Assembly: GCF_003711225.1 (NCBI RefSeq)
Contig: NZ_CP031030.1
Span: forward strand, 992,001-1,056,000
DNA length: 64,000 bases
Direction: 5' to 3'
Source: Runella sp. SP2
Lineage (GTDB): Bacteria > Bacteroidota > Bacteroidia > Cytophagales > Spirosomataceae
A program made the position numbers and the translations under genes. This document shows positions 41,242 to 50,040 of this stretch, piece by piece (within the stretch, counting starts at the first letter, position 1; every line of letters begins with the position of its first letter). Below the pieces are notes generated by a model that worked only from the letters and a program-made list of their open reading frames with translations, had not been told where the DNA came from and searched no databases.

Positions 41242-41783
41242 TGGGAGTAATGAAACGAATCATCGGCGATGGGCGATCGGTGCGAGCCGTGTGGCGAAAG
41301 TCTTCAGTCGAACGCAAAATGGTAGGGATGCAAACCATTCCAGGACTCGCCAACAACGAGCTTCCAGAAATCCGACTAAGGGCTTTGAATGCTGAAACGA
41401 TGCGGTTGTTCATGCCCATCTTCAAGGAACGCCTCAAGCGTAACTTGGTAGAACACAATATTGGCTACGAAGGCGATTTGGACGATAGCCTTAGAGAAAG
41501 CGTGAAGAAAAGCGGGGATGGGGTGATGGGAACGCTCTCGTTCAATTTTTATGGTCGGTTTGTGGATTGGGGAGTGGGGAAAGGCACAAGCCTGATGGAA
41601 GCGCAGTCGGGTATTCCGCTCGCAGCGGGACGGCTTACCGCCCGACGTAGAGCCAAGCCGTGGTTTGGGCCTCAGTATGCCCACGAGCTCAAGCGAATTA
41701 CTGAATTGTCGGCCGCCAATACCCAACAGGTTTTAAAAGAAATGGCGGCACAAATGAATGTGGAAGTAGAAATTAAGATATAG
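41241..41783 (+). CDS. Tail-completion/neck protein (HK97 gp10-like appearance)
   Basis: 180 aa; MKRIIGDG (41250) is an alternative start. NFYGRFVDWGVGKG followed by RRRAKPWFGPQYAHELKRI matches the GxFxxxGTG...(R/A)KPWF pattern of gp10-like and virion-morphogenesis proteins. They sit at the head-tail interface. It is located just before the tape measure gene, which is unusual because such genes normally precede the major tail protein. Confidence 0.6.
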   Translation: MGVMKRIIGDGRSVRAVWRKSSVERKMVGMQTIPGLANNELPEIRLRALNAETMRLFMPIFKERLKRNLVEHNIGYEGDLDDSLRESVKKSGDGVMGTLSFNFYGRFVDWGVGKGTSLMEAQSGIPLAAGRLTARRRAKPWFGPQYAHELKRITELSAANTQQVLKEMAAQMNVEVEIKI

Positions 41784-41795
41784 CCAATAACAGCC

Positions 41796-44700
41796 ATGGC
41801 AAAGAAAAGTACAGAAACCACAAAGTCGATTATCCAACTGGTAGTCGATGGAAAAGGTGCGGAAACCAGTGTAAAGGAATTAGGGGGAGCGCTAAGTTAC
41901 GTGAATACGGAGCTTAGAAAAATGAAGGCCAACGACCCCAAACGTGATGACCTCATAAAGCAGAAACAGCAAATTACCGCTGAATATCAGAAGCAGAAAA
42001 AGGAGATTGGGGACATTAGAACTGCCTGGCAAAAGTTTAAGCAGGAATTTGCGACCGTGGCCACTGGGGTGGTAGGTGGCAATGCCATGACCTTTGTTTT
42101 CCAACAAATGCTCAGCTACTTGCCACAAGTCACCGCTCATAGCTTAAAGCTGAAAGATGAGCTGGCAGACGTGGCCAAGAAAACCGACATGACCGACCGC
42201 GAGGTAAACAAGCTAAACGGGTCACTCAAAAAAATGGATACTCGAACCCCAACAAAAGAGCTTCGAGAAATGGCGGGTGTAGGCGGGCAATTTGGCGTAG
42301 CGAAAACGCAAATCGAGGGTTTTGTGGATGGAGCCGACAAGGTGAACGTTGCCTTGGGCGATCAGTTTGGAAGTGCGGAAGCCACTGCGGGCGCAGTACT
42401 GAAGCTGCGTAATATCTTTCAGAATATAAAGAGCGACAACATTAAGGAAGATATGCTGCACATTGGCAACGCGCTCAACGTGTTGGAAGCTGATGGCGCG
42501 GCTACGGGCGCGGGTATGGCCGATTTTGCGAGCCGAATGGGTGGGGTGCTTATCCCGCTCAAGGTAACAGAAGCGCAGGTGTTAGGACTATCGGCGACCT
42601 TGGAAGAACTGAACGTAACTGCAGAGCGTGGATCGACCGCTACAGTGGATATTTTCCAACGAATGTTGACCGAAACTGAAACCTTTGCGAAGGTGGCAGG
42701 AATACCACTAAACGATTATAAGAATCTTATCCAAAAGGATATTTTCGGTGCCTTCATGAAATACCTGGAAGGCTTGCAAAAGGTAGTGCCAAATCAGATC
42801 GAGTTTGCGCGCGTGCTCGAAGCCAGCAAGCTCACGGGCAGTGGTGCCAGTGAGGTACTTTCTAAGCTCGCTACCAATTCGGATATGCTTACCGAAAAAA
42901 TCGGGAAGGCGGGTACGGCTCTCCAAAATACCGATAGTATTATGGCAGAGTTTCAGAAGCGTAACCACTCATTAGCGCTTGGACTCAAGCAACTTTCAGA
43001 GTGGTGGAACTCGCTCTTGTATAGCGATGCAGCTCAGAGTTTTGTCGAGAACAGCGTTAAAATGCTTACATCGATGTTGGGCCTTCGCGATATTGCCAAG
43101 GAGACTACTGCTAAGTTTGAAGCGCAGAAATCGACCGTCGGAAGTTTGGAAAAAGAACTGGTACCACTGCTAAACCGACAAGAGCAGTTAAAGAACATGG
43201 CCAAGCAGCTTGGGGGAGAAACCAAGCTGACTGATGAAATGCAGATTGAGCTACGAGAAAACATTAAAAAAATTGCTGAGATCGTGCCTGAAGCAGCCAC
43301 GGAGTTTGACAAGTACGGAAACGTGCTCGACGTAAATACAGAGAAGGCGCGTAAGGCGATTGTAGTCCAAAAAGAGCTATTGAAATTCTACAATAAGGAA
43401 GCTATTAAGTCGAGCGAAAAAGAGCTTGACCAAGTCAGGGTAGAGCGACAAAACCTGATTGCCAAACGAAAAGCGGGCAAAATTACGAGTGTGAATTTTA
43501 TGCCAGGAGCTGGGATAGGATCTACAACAACGACGGAAATCAATTCGGAAGATGCCAGGAAGATTGACGATCAAATTGCAGACGCGAACAAGCGTGAAAT
43601 TGAGCTTAGAAATCGACTGTATGGCCTATCCCAAGAGAATAAGTACATGACAGCTGAAGAGAAACGAGCCATGCGAAACGGGCCAACTCCTACGAAAAAA
43701 AGTGGTGGGGGTAGCAGCTCCGCAGGCTCTGTGGTATCACCCTTGGGCGCTGATGAAAGTGGAAGCTCGAAAAGCAAGAAGTCCAAAAAACCTGTTGAAA
43801 AAGGAATAAGTTTTGGTGATTGGTACGAAACAGTACAGGGGGAGATTGATGCCTACGCCGATTTGGACGAAAAGGTGGCCGAAGAGCGGAAGAAGAACCT
43901 AGCCAATCTCCTAAAAGATGTTGGGGTAGAGTACGACACCTTCTATTTAAGCCTGGAACAAAAAGCAGCAAAAGGGCTAATTACCGATGAAGAGTTTCTG
44001 AAACAGAAGCGTGAAAAGGAGATTGAGGAGCTCACCACAATTAAAATGTTTACGGAGCTGTACGGTGAAGAAACAATAGAGCTTGATCGACAGATTGCAC
44101 AAAAGCAAATTGAAATAACAAAGGATGCTGCCGACAAAAAAGTTGAAATCCTAAAGGAGCAAAAGAAAGCTGAAGAGCAAGTACGGAAGGATATAGCTGA
44201 GCTCGCCAAGGAGCAACACAAAGCCGAGTTTGATTTGAATCAGGCCAAAAGCCAGATGATGCAGGAAGGTATAGCCGCGCTGATGGGCATGGCCAAACAG
44301 CAATCGGGTATCTGGAAGGCATTATTTCTCGTGCAAAAAGGGATGGCCATTGCCGAAATTATCACCAAAGCACAGCTAGAATTGGCCAGTTATAAGTTGG
44401 CAATCGCAAGTTATTCGGCCCAAATCGCCGCCACTGGAGGTGTGAGCCCCGTGGGTTGGGCGGGAATAGCCACCACTACCGCCCAAATCGCCGCTACAAA
44501 AATGACGGCAGCGGCGGGCATCGCTACGATTGCAGCTCAGACCGTGCCCGTTTTTGCAGGACGCGAGGCAGGAGGAGCGGCCCCGCTCACCGTGAATAAC
44601 GGTGCAGCTCAGGGCTACGTGGATAGACCTACGCTGTTTACCCAAAGCGCATTTGTGGCAGGGGAAGGCAACCGCCGTGAGTATATCGTCCCTTGGAAAA

Positions 44701-44972
44701 TGCTGCAGGATCCTGTCGTTGCCGACATGGTAGGGATGATAGAGAGTGTTCGGCCACGTTACTACTCATCGGCAGGCGATGCCGCCGCCGCTCCCAGGGG
44801 AATAGCTACTGGAAGCGGCGGGCAAATGCTCAGCGATGGCCTTCTATTGCAAGTGATAGAGCTCCTGTCGAGAATTGACAGCAAAAGCGATAAGAAAATT
44901 GATTTCAACTTTTCGACTTTTGAAAAGACGCAAGAACGGCTTAACTTTATCCGAAAAGATACCAGTGCATAA
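41796..44972 (+). CDS. Tail tape measure protein
   Basis: 1058 aa, the longest frame of the last tail operon. The N-terminal region (SVKELGGALSYVNTELRKMK, then a coiled coil with QKQKKEIGDIRTAWQKF) and the segment LKDELADVAKKTDMTDREVN to ADFASRMGGVLIPLKVTEAQ match TP901-type tape measures. Long alpha-helical stretches, an Ala-rich hydrophobic segment (IATTTAQIAATKMTAAAGIA) and a C-terminal tip complete the layout. It sets tail length; by the usual 1.5 A per residue rule the tail would be of medium length (inference). Its stop overlaps the next ATG (TAATGG). Confidence 0.88.
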   Translation: MAKKSTETTKSIIQLVVDGKGAETSVKELGGALSYVNTELRKMKANDPKRDDLIKQKQQITAEYQKQKKEIGDIRTAWQKFKQEFATVATGVVGGNAMTFVFQQMLSYLPQVTAHSLKLKDELADVAKKTDMTDREVNKLNGSLKKMDTRTPTKELREMAGVGGQFGVAKTQIEGFVDGADKVNVALGDQFGSAEATAGAVLKLRNIFQNIKSDNIKEDMLHIGNALNVLEADGAATGAGMADFASRMGGVLIPLKVTEAQVLGLSATLEELNVTAERGSTATVDIFQRMLTETETFAKVAGIPLNDYKNLIQKDIFGAFMKYLEGLQKVVPNQIEFARVLEASKLTGSGASEVLSKLATNSDMLTEKIGKAGTALQNTDSIMAEFQKRNHSLALGLKQLSEWWNSLLYSDAAQSFVENSVKMLTSMLGLRDIAKETTAKFEAQKSTVGSLEKELVPLLNRQEQLKNMAKQLGGETKLTDEMQIELRENIKKIAEIVPEAATEFDKYGNVLDVNTEKARKAIVVQKELLKFYNKEAIKSSEKELDQVRVERQNLIAKRKAGKITSVNFMPGAGIGSTTTTEINSEDARKIDDQIADANKREIELRNRLYGLSQENKYMTAEEKRAMRNGPTPTKKSGGGSSSAGSVVSPLGADESGSSKSKKSKKPVEKGISFGDWYETVQGEIDAYADLDEKVAEERKKNLANLLKDVGVEYDTFYLSLEQKAAKGLITDEEFLKQKREKEIEELTTIKMFTELYGEETIELDRQIAQKQIEITKDAADKKVEILKEQKKAEEQVRKDIAELAKEQHKAEFDLNQAKSQMMQEGIAALMGMAKQQSGIWKALFLVQKGMAIAEIITKAQLELASYKLAIASYSAQIAATGGVSPVGWAGIATTTAQIAATKMTAAAGIATIAAQTVPVFAGREAGGAAPLTVNNGAAQGYVDRPTLFTQSAFVAGEGNRREYIVPWKMLQDPVVADMVGMIESVRPRYYSSAGDAAAAPRGIATGSGGQMLSDGLLLQVIELLSRIDSKSDKKIDFNFSTFEKTQERLNFIRKDTSA

Positions 44973-45235
44973 TGGAGGAAAAGCGGTGTAATACTTGTAG
45001 GTTTTGGGAAAGAATACAAGATAGTAACTACCAAAAAGATATGGGTAACTGCCATTTTTTAAGTGGCAAAAGGAGTCTCGACACAACTGAAGAAGATACT
45101 TATCCTTCTGTTGAAATAACTGGAATTGAGAGCAGTCCTATTTGTTATCATGATGGAATAGGGTTTGAGTATGAGACCAAAAGCTGGTTTGGGTGTATTC
45201 ATCATAAATTAGCTTTTGGTCTCACGCAAAATTAA
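44972..45235 (+). CDS. Small cysteine-containing protein, unknown
   Basis: 87 aa. The N-terminus EEKRCNTCRFWER and the later NCHFLSG, PICYHDG and WFGCIHHK resemble the small CxxCxFW proteins seen in many bacteria and phages, possible metal or Fe-S binders. It overlaps the tape-measure stop by TAATGG and converges on the next minus-strand gene; their stop codons overlap. Confidence 0.6.
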   Translation: MEEKRCNTCRFWERIQDSNYQKDMGNCHFLSGKRSLDTTEEDTYPSVEITGIESSPICYHDGIGFEYETKSWFGCIHHKLAFGLTQN

Positions 45236-45879
45236 TCAAGTTTACATGAGTTTAGGACTCGTAATCGGTCATACATCTTTTTAAGGTGTTCAAGTTCTCT
45301 TGATTGTTCACTTCCAAGGATGCTTATATTTTTGAGGCGTACGGCAGTACCAGCCATACAAACCATAAGCATTCCTTTTTCTCCACCAACTTCTGAGTAA
45401 TCAATGTCAGTACCAATTACGGCATCCGCTCCTAAACTTAAGGCTTGTTTGCGAAGTTGAGCTTTACACAAATTTTCCCCAAAACGAAGCTTTCGGTTGT
45501 AACTTCCTGACTGCGTTCCAAGCAAATCATTAAAAGAAGATGAAAACTCAGAAAATACCCCTGTACCAGTGGTTGATTGGCCAGTAACCATATCAACTAC
45601 TTCGTATTCCCAATTACTGGGTGACTGTAATGTGATTACAGGAATACAGCCGAATAATTCTTCAATTGACTTTTGGAGTTTAATTTTTTCATCCTTGTAT
45701 TCATACAGGACTTTTTCGTATAAGTCTTTGCCGCATTTGCTACAATAAGCACTGGCATTAGCTTGACGAAATAAATTTATTAAGCGAGTTTGGTTTTCCC
45801 CTAGAATATAGATTGGGTTAAAAAGTGCTGAGTTGAGCTTTGTGTTACAGTTGGGGCAATGGGTGAGATTTTGTTCCAT
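45232..45879 (-). CDS. YbjQ-like (UPF0145/DUF74) protein with N-terminal zinc ribbon
   Basis: 215 aa. CPNCNTKL and AYCSKCGK form a zinc-ribbon pair (about 8-50). Residues about 85-185 match the YbjQ/heavy-metal-binding fold: EVVDMVTGQSTTGTGVFSEF, KLRFGENLCKAQLRKQALSL, then GADAVIGTDIDYSEVGG. This family forms pentamers; its function is not established. In this prophage the gene is leftward while the neighbouring tail genes are rightward, so it is a likely cargo gene expressed in the lysogen. Confidence 0.72.
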   Translation of the reverse strand: MEQNLTHCPNCNTKLNSALFNPIYILGENQTRLINLFRQANASAYCSKCGKDLYEKVLYEYKDEKIKLQKSIEELFGCIPVITLQSPSNWEYEVVDMVTGQSTTGTGVFSEFSSSFNDLLGTQSGSYNRKLRFGENLCKAQLRKQALSLGADAVIGTDIDYSEVGGEKGMLMVCMAGTAVRLKNISILGSEQSRELEHLKKMYDRLRVLNSCKLD

Positions 45880-45933
45880 AAAGTTCCTACGTTGAATTTT
45901 GACTCAATATAGGAAATAAAAGAGACTAAGGAA

Positions 45934-46116
45934 TTATAGTTCTTCCTTAGTCACTTTTTCATAGAAGGCAACAAGCCCCTTTGTAATCCTTTTTTTTGCG
46001 CTTGAAGTAGTGAATGCAACGGGCGAAGTATAACCGAACCACGATGCAATGTCTGCATCAGTAAGTTCGTGTTTGGCTTTTAGAGTTTTGTACTTTCTTT
46101 GAATGTCTTTTTCCAT
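45934..46116 (-). CDS. Small helix-turn-helix-like protein
   Basis: 60 aa, basic. TDADIASWFGYTSPVAFTTS then AKKRITKGLVAFYEKV reads as a single HTH with a basic flank. It sits between the integrase and the YbjQ-like gene on the same strand, so it may regulate excision or act as a recombination directionality factor; this is inferred from size and position. Confidence 0.5.
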   Translation of the reverse strand: MEKDIQRKYKTLKAKHELTDADIASWFGYTSPVAFTTSSAKKRITKGLVAFYEKVTKEEL

Positions 46117-46153
46117 ACATGTAGGTATTTGTAGCTACAAACTTAGTATATAC

Positions 46154-47146
46154 CTACGTAAGAAAAAATGGGTCGTTGACAATTGTTGATGCTGAGTCCA
46201 TCCCATCAGCCCTAATATAGACTAAGAAAATAGCCTCTGTAGAATGCCCTGTGATCTGTCTTATTTTTAACGTAGGTATTCCTGCTAAAAAAGCATTTGT
46301 GGCAAATGAACGACGAGCAGTGTGACTGCTCATGAGTGCATATTTAGGGTGTATTTCTCTAATCTTCTTTGCATTTCTTGTAAAGAACACCTCGATGTTT
46401 TGGGCTAACCCCGCTTTTTTGGCGATTTTTTTAATGTTCTTATTGTAGCTTTGAATGCTGTAAGTTTTAATTTTCCAATCTCTTGATTCTAAAATTTCCA
46501 TAACTGTATTGGCAATTGGAATTACGACTACCTTGTCCGTCTTCTGGGTTCTAATCCTAAAGTACTTTTTCCCATCTTGCTCAACTGTGTACTGATTAAT
46601 GTCTTGTAATAGCATGACTAAATCGCTCCTTCTTAGACCCGTAAAGGACTGTATTACATAAGCATCGCGAGTATCTCTTTGTACGCCCTTTAGTTTTAAC
46701 GCTGCCAAAGCTTTTAATTCAGCAATGGTATTGTAAACTTGGGTTGTTACCTCTGGACTATAGGTGAATTCTTCCACCATGTAGGGTATTTTGTAGGTTC
46801 TGCAAGCTCTGCGAAGGTTAGTCTTAATCTGATTAATGGTACCGTGGACGGTATTTCTCTTAATGTTTCGTTGGGATAGGAAAGATAAAAAGTTTTGAAA
46901 CCATGCATCGTTCATTTCGTGAACGTAGATTTTTTTGGAGGCTTTTTCAAAAGCCTCCAAGTGAAACAAAGCATCTTTAAGTCGGTGAATACCAGAGTAT
47001 GTAAATCTGCTTCCTTGTTTAGTAAGAATTTGACCGGTCTCAATAAGTGGTATTCTTTCACGAATGAAAGTAGAGAGCCGATGACGATTAAAAAACCATT
47101 TGATCATAATACGATAGCGGCTCCAGTACTTTCTAAATAATTCCAC
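46154..47146 (-). CDS. Canonical tyrosine recombinase/integrase
   Basis: 330 aa. The N-terminal core-binding domain is about 50-145. The catalytic domain carries FTGLRRSDL (first Arg), RIRTQKTDKVVVIP (beta-hairpin Lys), SSHTARRSFATNAFL (HxxR), QITGHSTEAI (GH) and a following FLVYIR with the nucleophile Tyr. All expected active-site residues are present, unlike the two 410-aa paralogues. The 5' end overlaps the exonuclease gene by 43 bp. It is not adjacent to an attachment site, so it may serve inversion or dimer resolution rather than integration. Confidence 0.88.
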   Translation of the reverse strand: MELFRKYWSRYRIMIKWFFNRHRLSTFIRERIPLIETGQILTKQGSRFTYSGIHRLKDALFHLEAFEKASKKIYVHEMNDAWFQNFLSFLSQRNIKRNTVHGTINQIKTNLRRACRTYKIPYMVEEFTYSPEVTTQVYNTIAELKALAALKLKGVQRDTRDAYVIQSFTGLRRSDLVMLLQDINQYTVEQDGKKYFRIRTQKTDKVVVIPIANTVMEILESRDWKIKTYSIQSYNKNIKKIAKKAGLAQNIEVFFTRNAKKIREIHPKYALMSSHTARRSFATNAFLAGIPTLKIRQITGHSTEAIFLVYIRADGMDSASTIVNDPFFLT

Positions 47147-47631
47147 ACACTTAAAGTAGCCTGGGCGTCTGATAGTGCCCCATGTGGGCTTCCTGTCCAG
47201 TCGTGCCCCACCAACTCAGCAGCATAAGTTAATTTGTGACGTTTCCAAATTCCCCTTGTTTCATCCCAAATACCCATGTATTGAGAAAAACGAGCCATAC
47301 AACAATGCACTTTTGGCTTAGCGATTGACAGGGCTGATTCAATAAACCGAGAGTCATAATCTGCACCATACATAACAACATTTTTGTATTGTTTCAGTAC
47401 TGTGACAATGCTTGGATTTAGAGTTTCTAGGGTGGGGAAATTACCTTCGAAAATGAACTTAGGTGTTATTCCATTGATTTTAGTAGCATTAGGCCATTCC
47501 TTTTCCTTCGTAGGGGTTACGTAGGTATCAAGAAGCGTTTTGCCATTTTGATTAATAATAGCAATCGACAATAGCTCTGATGATTCGGAAGTGCCAGTTG
47601 TTTCTGTGTCGAGAATACAATACTTTTGCAT
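47104..47631 (-). CDS. DEDDh 3'-5' exonuclease (DnaQ-like)
   Basis: 175 aa. The motifs are CILDTETTG (Asp8, Glu10), MYGADYDSRFI (Asp93 region) and HGALSDAQAT (catalytic His and Asp), with spacing typical of DnaQ/RNase T-type exonucleases. There is no polymerase or other fused domain. The product may trim DNA ends or RNA in phage replication or recombination. The overlap with the integrase gene suggests coordinated expression. Confidence 0.85.
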   Translation of the reverse strand: MQKYCILDTETTGTSESSELLSIAIINQNGKTLLDTYVTPTKEKEWPNATKINGITPKFIFEGNFPTLETLNPSIVTVLKQYKNVVMYGADYDSRFIESALSIAKPKVHCCMARFSQYMGIWDETRGIWKRHKLTYAAELVGHDWTGSPHGALSDAQATLSVWNYLESTGAAIVL

Positions 47632-47665
47632 GTTAGTTGTGAATTAAGGTTTACACTAATTTTTT

Positions 47666-47693
47666 GTCCCGTTCGCCTGCCAGTGAACGGGAC
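47666..47693. repeat. 9-bp perfect inverted repeat between two leftward genes
   Basis: GTCCCGTTC and GAACGGGAC enclose a 10-nt loop. On the minus strand no T-run follows, so it is not a standard terminator for the upstream gene. It may be a processing site or stabilise the message end. Confidence 0.55.
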
Positions 47694-47700
47694 GCTTCTT

Positions 47701-48444
47701 TTAATATTTAACTTCGACCCACCCTTCTTGAATAGCTTCAAGAACGTCAGCTCGTTCTAAACCAGCAACTGGGTAATTATGAATCTCAAACGTTGCATTT
47801 TTTACACAAGTCCGCCAGTTTTTAACTGAGCCACCGCTGGTAAAGCGGCCATCAAGAAGAAAGATATCGTCTTGGGCCTTGGCGCCAGAGTCTCTTCCCC
47901 ATGCTTTTGCGATAGGACGACCAAATAATTCAACTCCTGAATGCCAAACTTCTTCGTTGTACTCTTTTACAGTAAGAGTACATACTTCGTATGGATGAAG
48001 TCCTGAAACGCTGTAACATGCTATCATCGCTTTTATTACATGGTCTTCGACAGATAAATCAAAAACCCATTCCCCATTGATAAAAGTCCCACGTAGCCCA
48101 CGTGCTTTCTTTACAAATTCCTCATTGTAAGGTGAGATTGTTTTAATGCTGTTGCTTGTTTTGATAGTCTGAATTTTGTGTGCGTATTTTTTTTCTGGAC
48201 TGTTGTCGGATTCTTTAATTGAAATGGTAGCTTCAACAGCAGCTTGAATTTCTTTAAGCTCAGTTACAGTTAGCTCGCCAAGCTTTGATAAGTCTATTGA
48301 GAGTTTTTTTACAGCAGCTTTAGCGTCATCCCAAGCGCTTTTTAAAGCATCAGCAAATTTTTTTCCTTGTTCTTTTACAAGTTCCCACGCATTTGTGAAA
48401 ATTTTAGATAAGTCATAAGCGGGAGTAGTGATAATAGCTTGCAT
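47701..48444 (-). CDS. Phage protein, unknown
   Basis: 247 aa from the ATG at 48444 (MQAIITTPAYDL). The N-terminal amphipathic helix region (FTNAWELVKEQGKKFADALK, SAWDDAKAAVKKLSIDL) is followed by a segment EEFVKKARGLRGTFINGEWV that resembles the short KxLGG-WN-x-W-x-F module found in some DNA-binding and plasmid proteins. A C-terminal alpha/beta part ends EAIQEGWVEVKY. It is first in the leftward operon with the exonuclease and integrase. Confidence 0.55.
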   Translation of the reverse strand: MQAIITTPAYDLSKIFTNAWELVKEQGKKFADALKSAWDDAKAAVKKLSIDLSKLGELTVTELKEIQAAVEATISIKESDNSPEKKYAHKIQTIKTSNSIKTISPYNEEFVKKARGLRGTFINGEWVFDLSVEDHVIKAMIACYSVSGLHPYEVCTLTVKEYNEEVWHSGVELFGRPIAKAWGRDSGAKAQDDIFLLDGRFTSGGSVKNWRTCVKNATFEIHNYPVAGLERADVLEAIQEGWVEVKY

Positions 48445-48506
48445 TGTTTTGTTATGTTTTAGGTTTACAAACCGCTCTGCCAAGCGGGTCAATCATCTAA
48501 TTGACA

Positions 48507-48551
48507 ATGCAAATATATAGGCATATACATATATGATACAAGTATTTGCAT
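48507..48551. promoter_or_regulatory. Inverted repeat upstream of the leftward operon
   Basis: ATGCAAATA (48507-48515) and TATTTGCAT (48543-48551) are perfect inverted repeats, 27 bp apart, in an AT-rich gap before the leftward operon. They may be operator half-sites or integrase arm-type sites next to the divergent integrase gene. Confidence 0.4.
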
Positions 48552-48608
48552 ATAAATATTTATAATTTAGAATAAGTTTAAATAATTTTTCAAAGTAGGG
48601 TATGAATA

Positions 48609-49841
48609 TTAAGCTTGTTGCAGCTTGCGCAATTCGTGGGCGACACGTCGCTCATCTTCTCGTACATAGGAATCTAAGCTACGATCACTCTTGAGGCCCA
48701 GTACTACCTTTACCGCTGAGCGGCTCCAGTTTAACTCGTTGAGTAACCAATCAGCCAGGGTTTTTCTGCCTGCTTTCACTGAAAGCTTGAGACTGACTGG
48801 CTCAAGGTTGATTTGTTGTCGATAGCTTAGGGGCATTTTACTTATTTCGACGTTTAGCTCCATGGCCATCAACTTCAAGTAATCGTTCATCTTTTGGCCT
48901 GATATGAAGGGTAGCTTGTGCCAACCTCCGTACTTAGCAATAATTTGGTTAATCTCAGGCCAGGCCGATGCGGGTACCTTGGCCATTTCCTCAGTTTTAA
49001 TCCTAGACCATTTTATGAAGTCGTATCCTGCTACCTTATATATGACTGTTTCACCCTGGGCAGCCATATTTTTGAGGTCTTGATCATGAAACCCCGTGCG
49101 GCAATACAAAATAAAAATGTCGGCAGTTTGTTGGAGCTTATCGTTTGAAAAGTGATGGGAGCGTAGTAGCTCAAATTGAGCCACACTAAGAAAAACGTGG
49201 GGCTTCGTTTTCTCGTGTTTGATACGATGCCCGTCCAGCGGGTTTGACGTAAGCAACTTCTCAGATTTTGCCCAGGTAAGCATATCCTTTATGACTGACT
49301 GACTTTTTCTGATAGTGGCATCGGCGTAGTGCTGCTTTATTAGGTAACTTTTGAACTGCTTGAGCAAGTCAACGTCGAAGTTTTCTAATAGCTCATTTTG
49401 CTTCTTACGAGTAATTAGAAATTTGAGCACGTTGTCGCCCACGTCTTCATAACGATCAATGGTTTGTTTTTTAGGAGCTCCAGCATCGCGCATCGTTTTT
49501 ATCCATTTCCTGAAGGTGTCCATGAACGTGAGCTCACTTGTATTAGACATATAGAGCTCCTTGATTTGGTGCGCTGTAAAGGGATTTCGACGCAAAGTGA
49601 GCATTGTGTACAACTCTACAAGCCTGGTTTCTATCTCTGATAGCTTCGCATTTTTATACATCGAATGATCGTCGCTCGACATGACGCGTTGCCTACCTGT
49701 ATCCCAATCGGGATAATTACAGTCGATATGGGTAGAATAAAGGTCTGCTCGTTCACCATTTATGGTAATACGATGGTAGATGGTGCAGGTTTGCTTTTTT
49801 TTCTGCCCCTTCGTTTGGTGCCTGTAGAACAGGATTTCCAT
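48609..49841 (-). CDS. Divergent tyrosine recombinase (integrase) of the phage
   Basis: 410 aa, the paralogue of 427-1659 with the same domain order and the same altered active site: RTGFHDQDL instead of TGLR, SVKAGRKTL instead of HxxRH, LGLKS instead of LGH, with the nucleophile Tyr kept in LDSYVRED. The KAGRKTLADWLLNELNWSR core is nearly identical between the two. The gene lies directly inside the right attachment site in the uninterrupted phage (about 1.7 kb now, of which 1.4 kb is an IS). It is the best candidate for integration at tRNA-Lys, which implies a non-standard catalytic pocket. Confidence 0.9.
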   Translation of the reverse strand: MEILFYRHQTKGQKKKQTCTIYHRITINGERADLYSTHIDCNYPDWDTGRQRVMSSDDHSMYKNAKLSEIETRLVELYTMLTLRRNPFTAHQIKELYMSNTSELTFMDTFRKWIKTMRDAGAPKKQTIDRYEDVGDNVLKFLITRKKQNELLENFDVDLLKQFKSYLIKQHYADATIRKSQSVIKDMLTWAKSEKLLTSNPLDGHRIKHEKTKPHVFLSVAQFELLRSHHFSNDKLQQTADIFILYCRTGFHDQDLKNMAAQGETVIYKVAGYDFIKWSRIKTEEMAKVPASAWPEINQIIAKYGGWHKLPFISGQKMNDYLKLMAMELNVEISKMPLSYRQQINLEPVSLKLSVKAGRKTLADWLLNELNWSRSAVKVVLGLKSDRSLDSYVREDERRVAHELRKLQQA

Positions 49842-50040
49842 TCTTTTTTTTCATTATTGGATTAAAATTTAAGTTTGGGGCGGCAAACCAACCTAAAAAA
49901 GAATTATGGGACATATTTTTTATCCCAAAACTTATTAAACGGTTTGGAGGAGGGTGTGCGCCCGCGGGCTGGAGGTGTGCCACCAGGTGTGCGCCCGAGA
50001 AACTAATGGCTCAATTTCAAAATTTGTGGAGCAACTTGGA

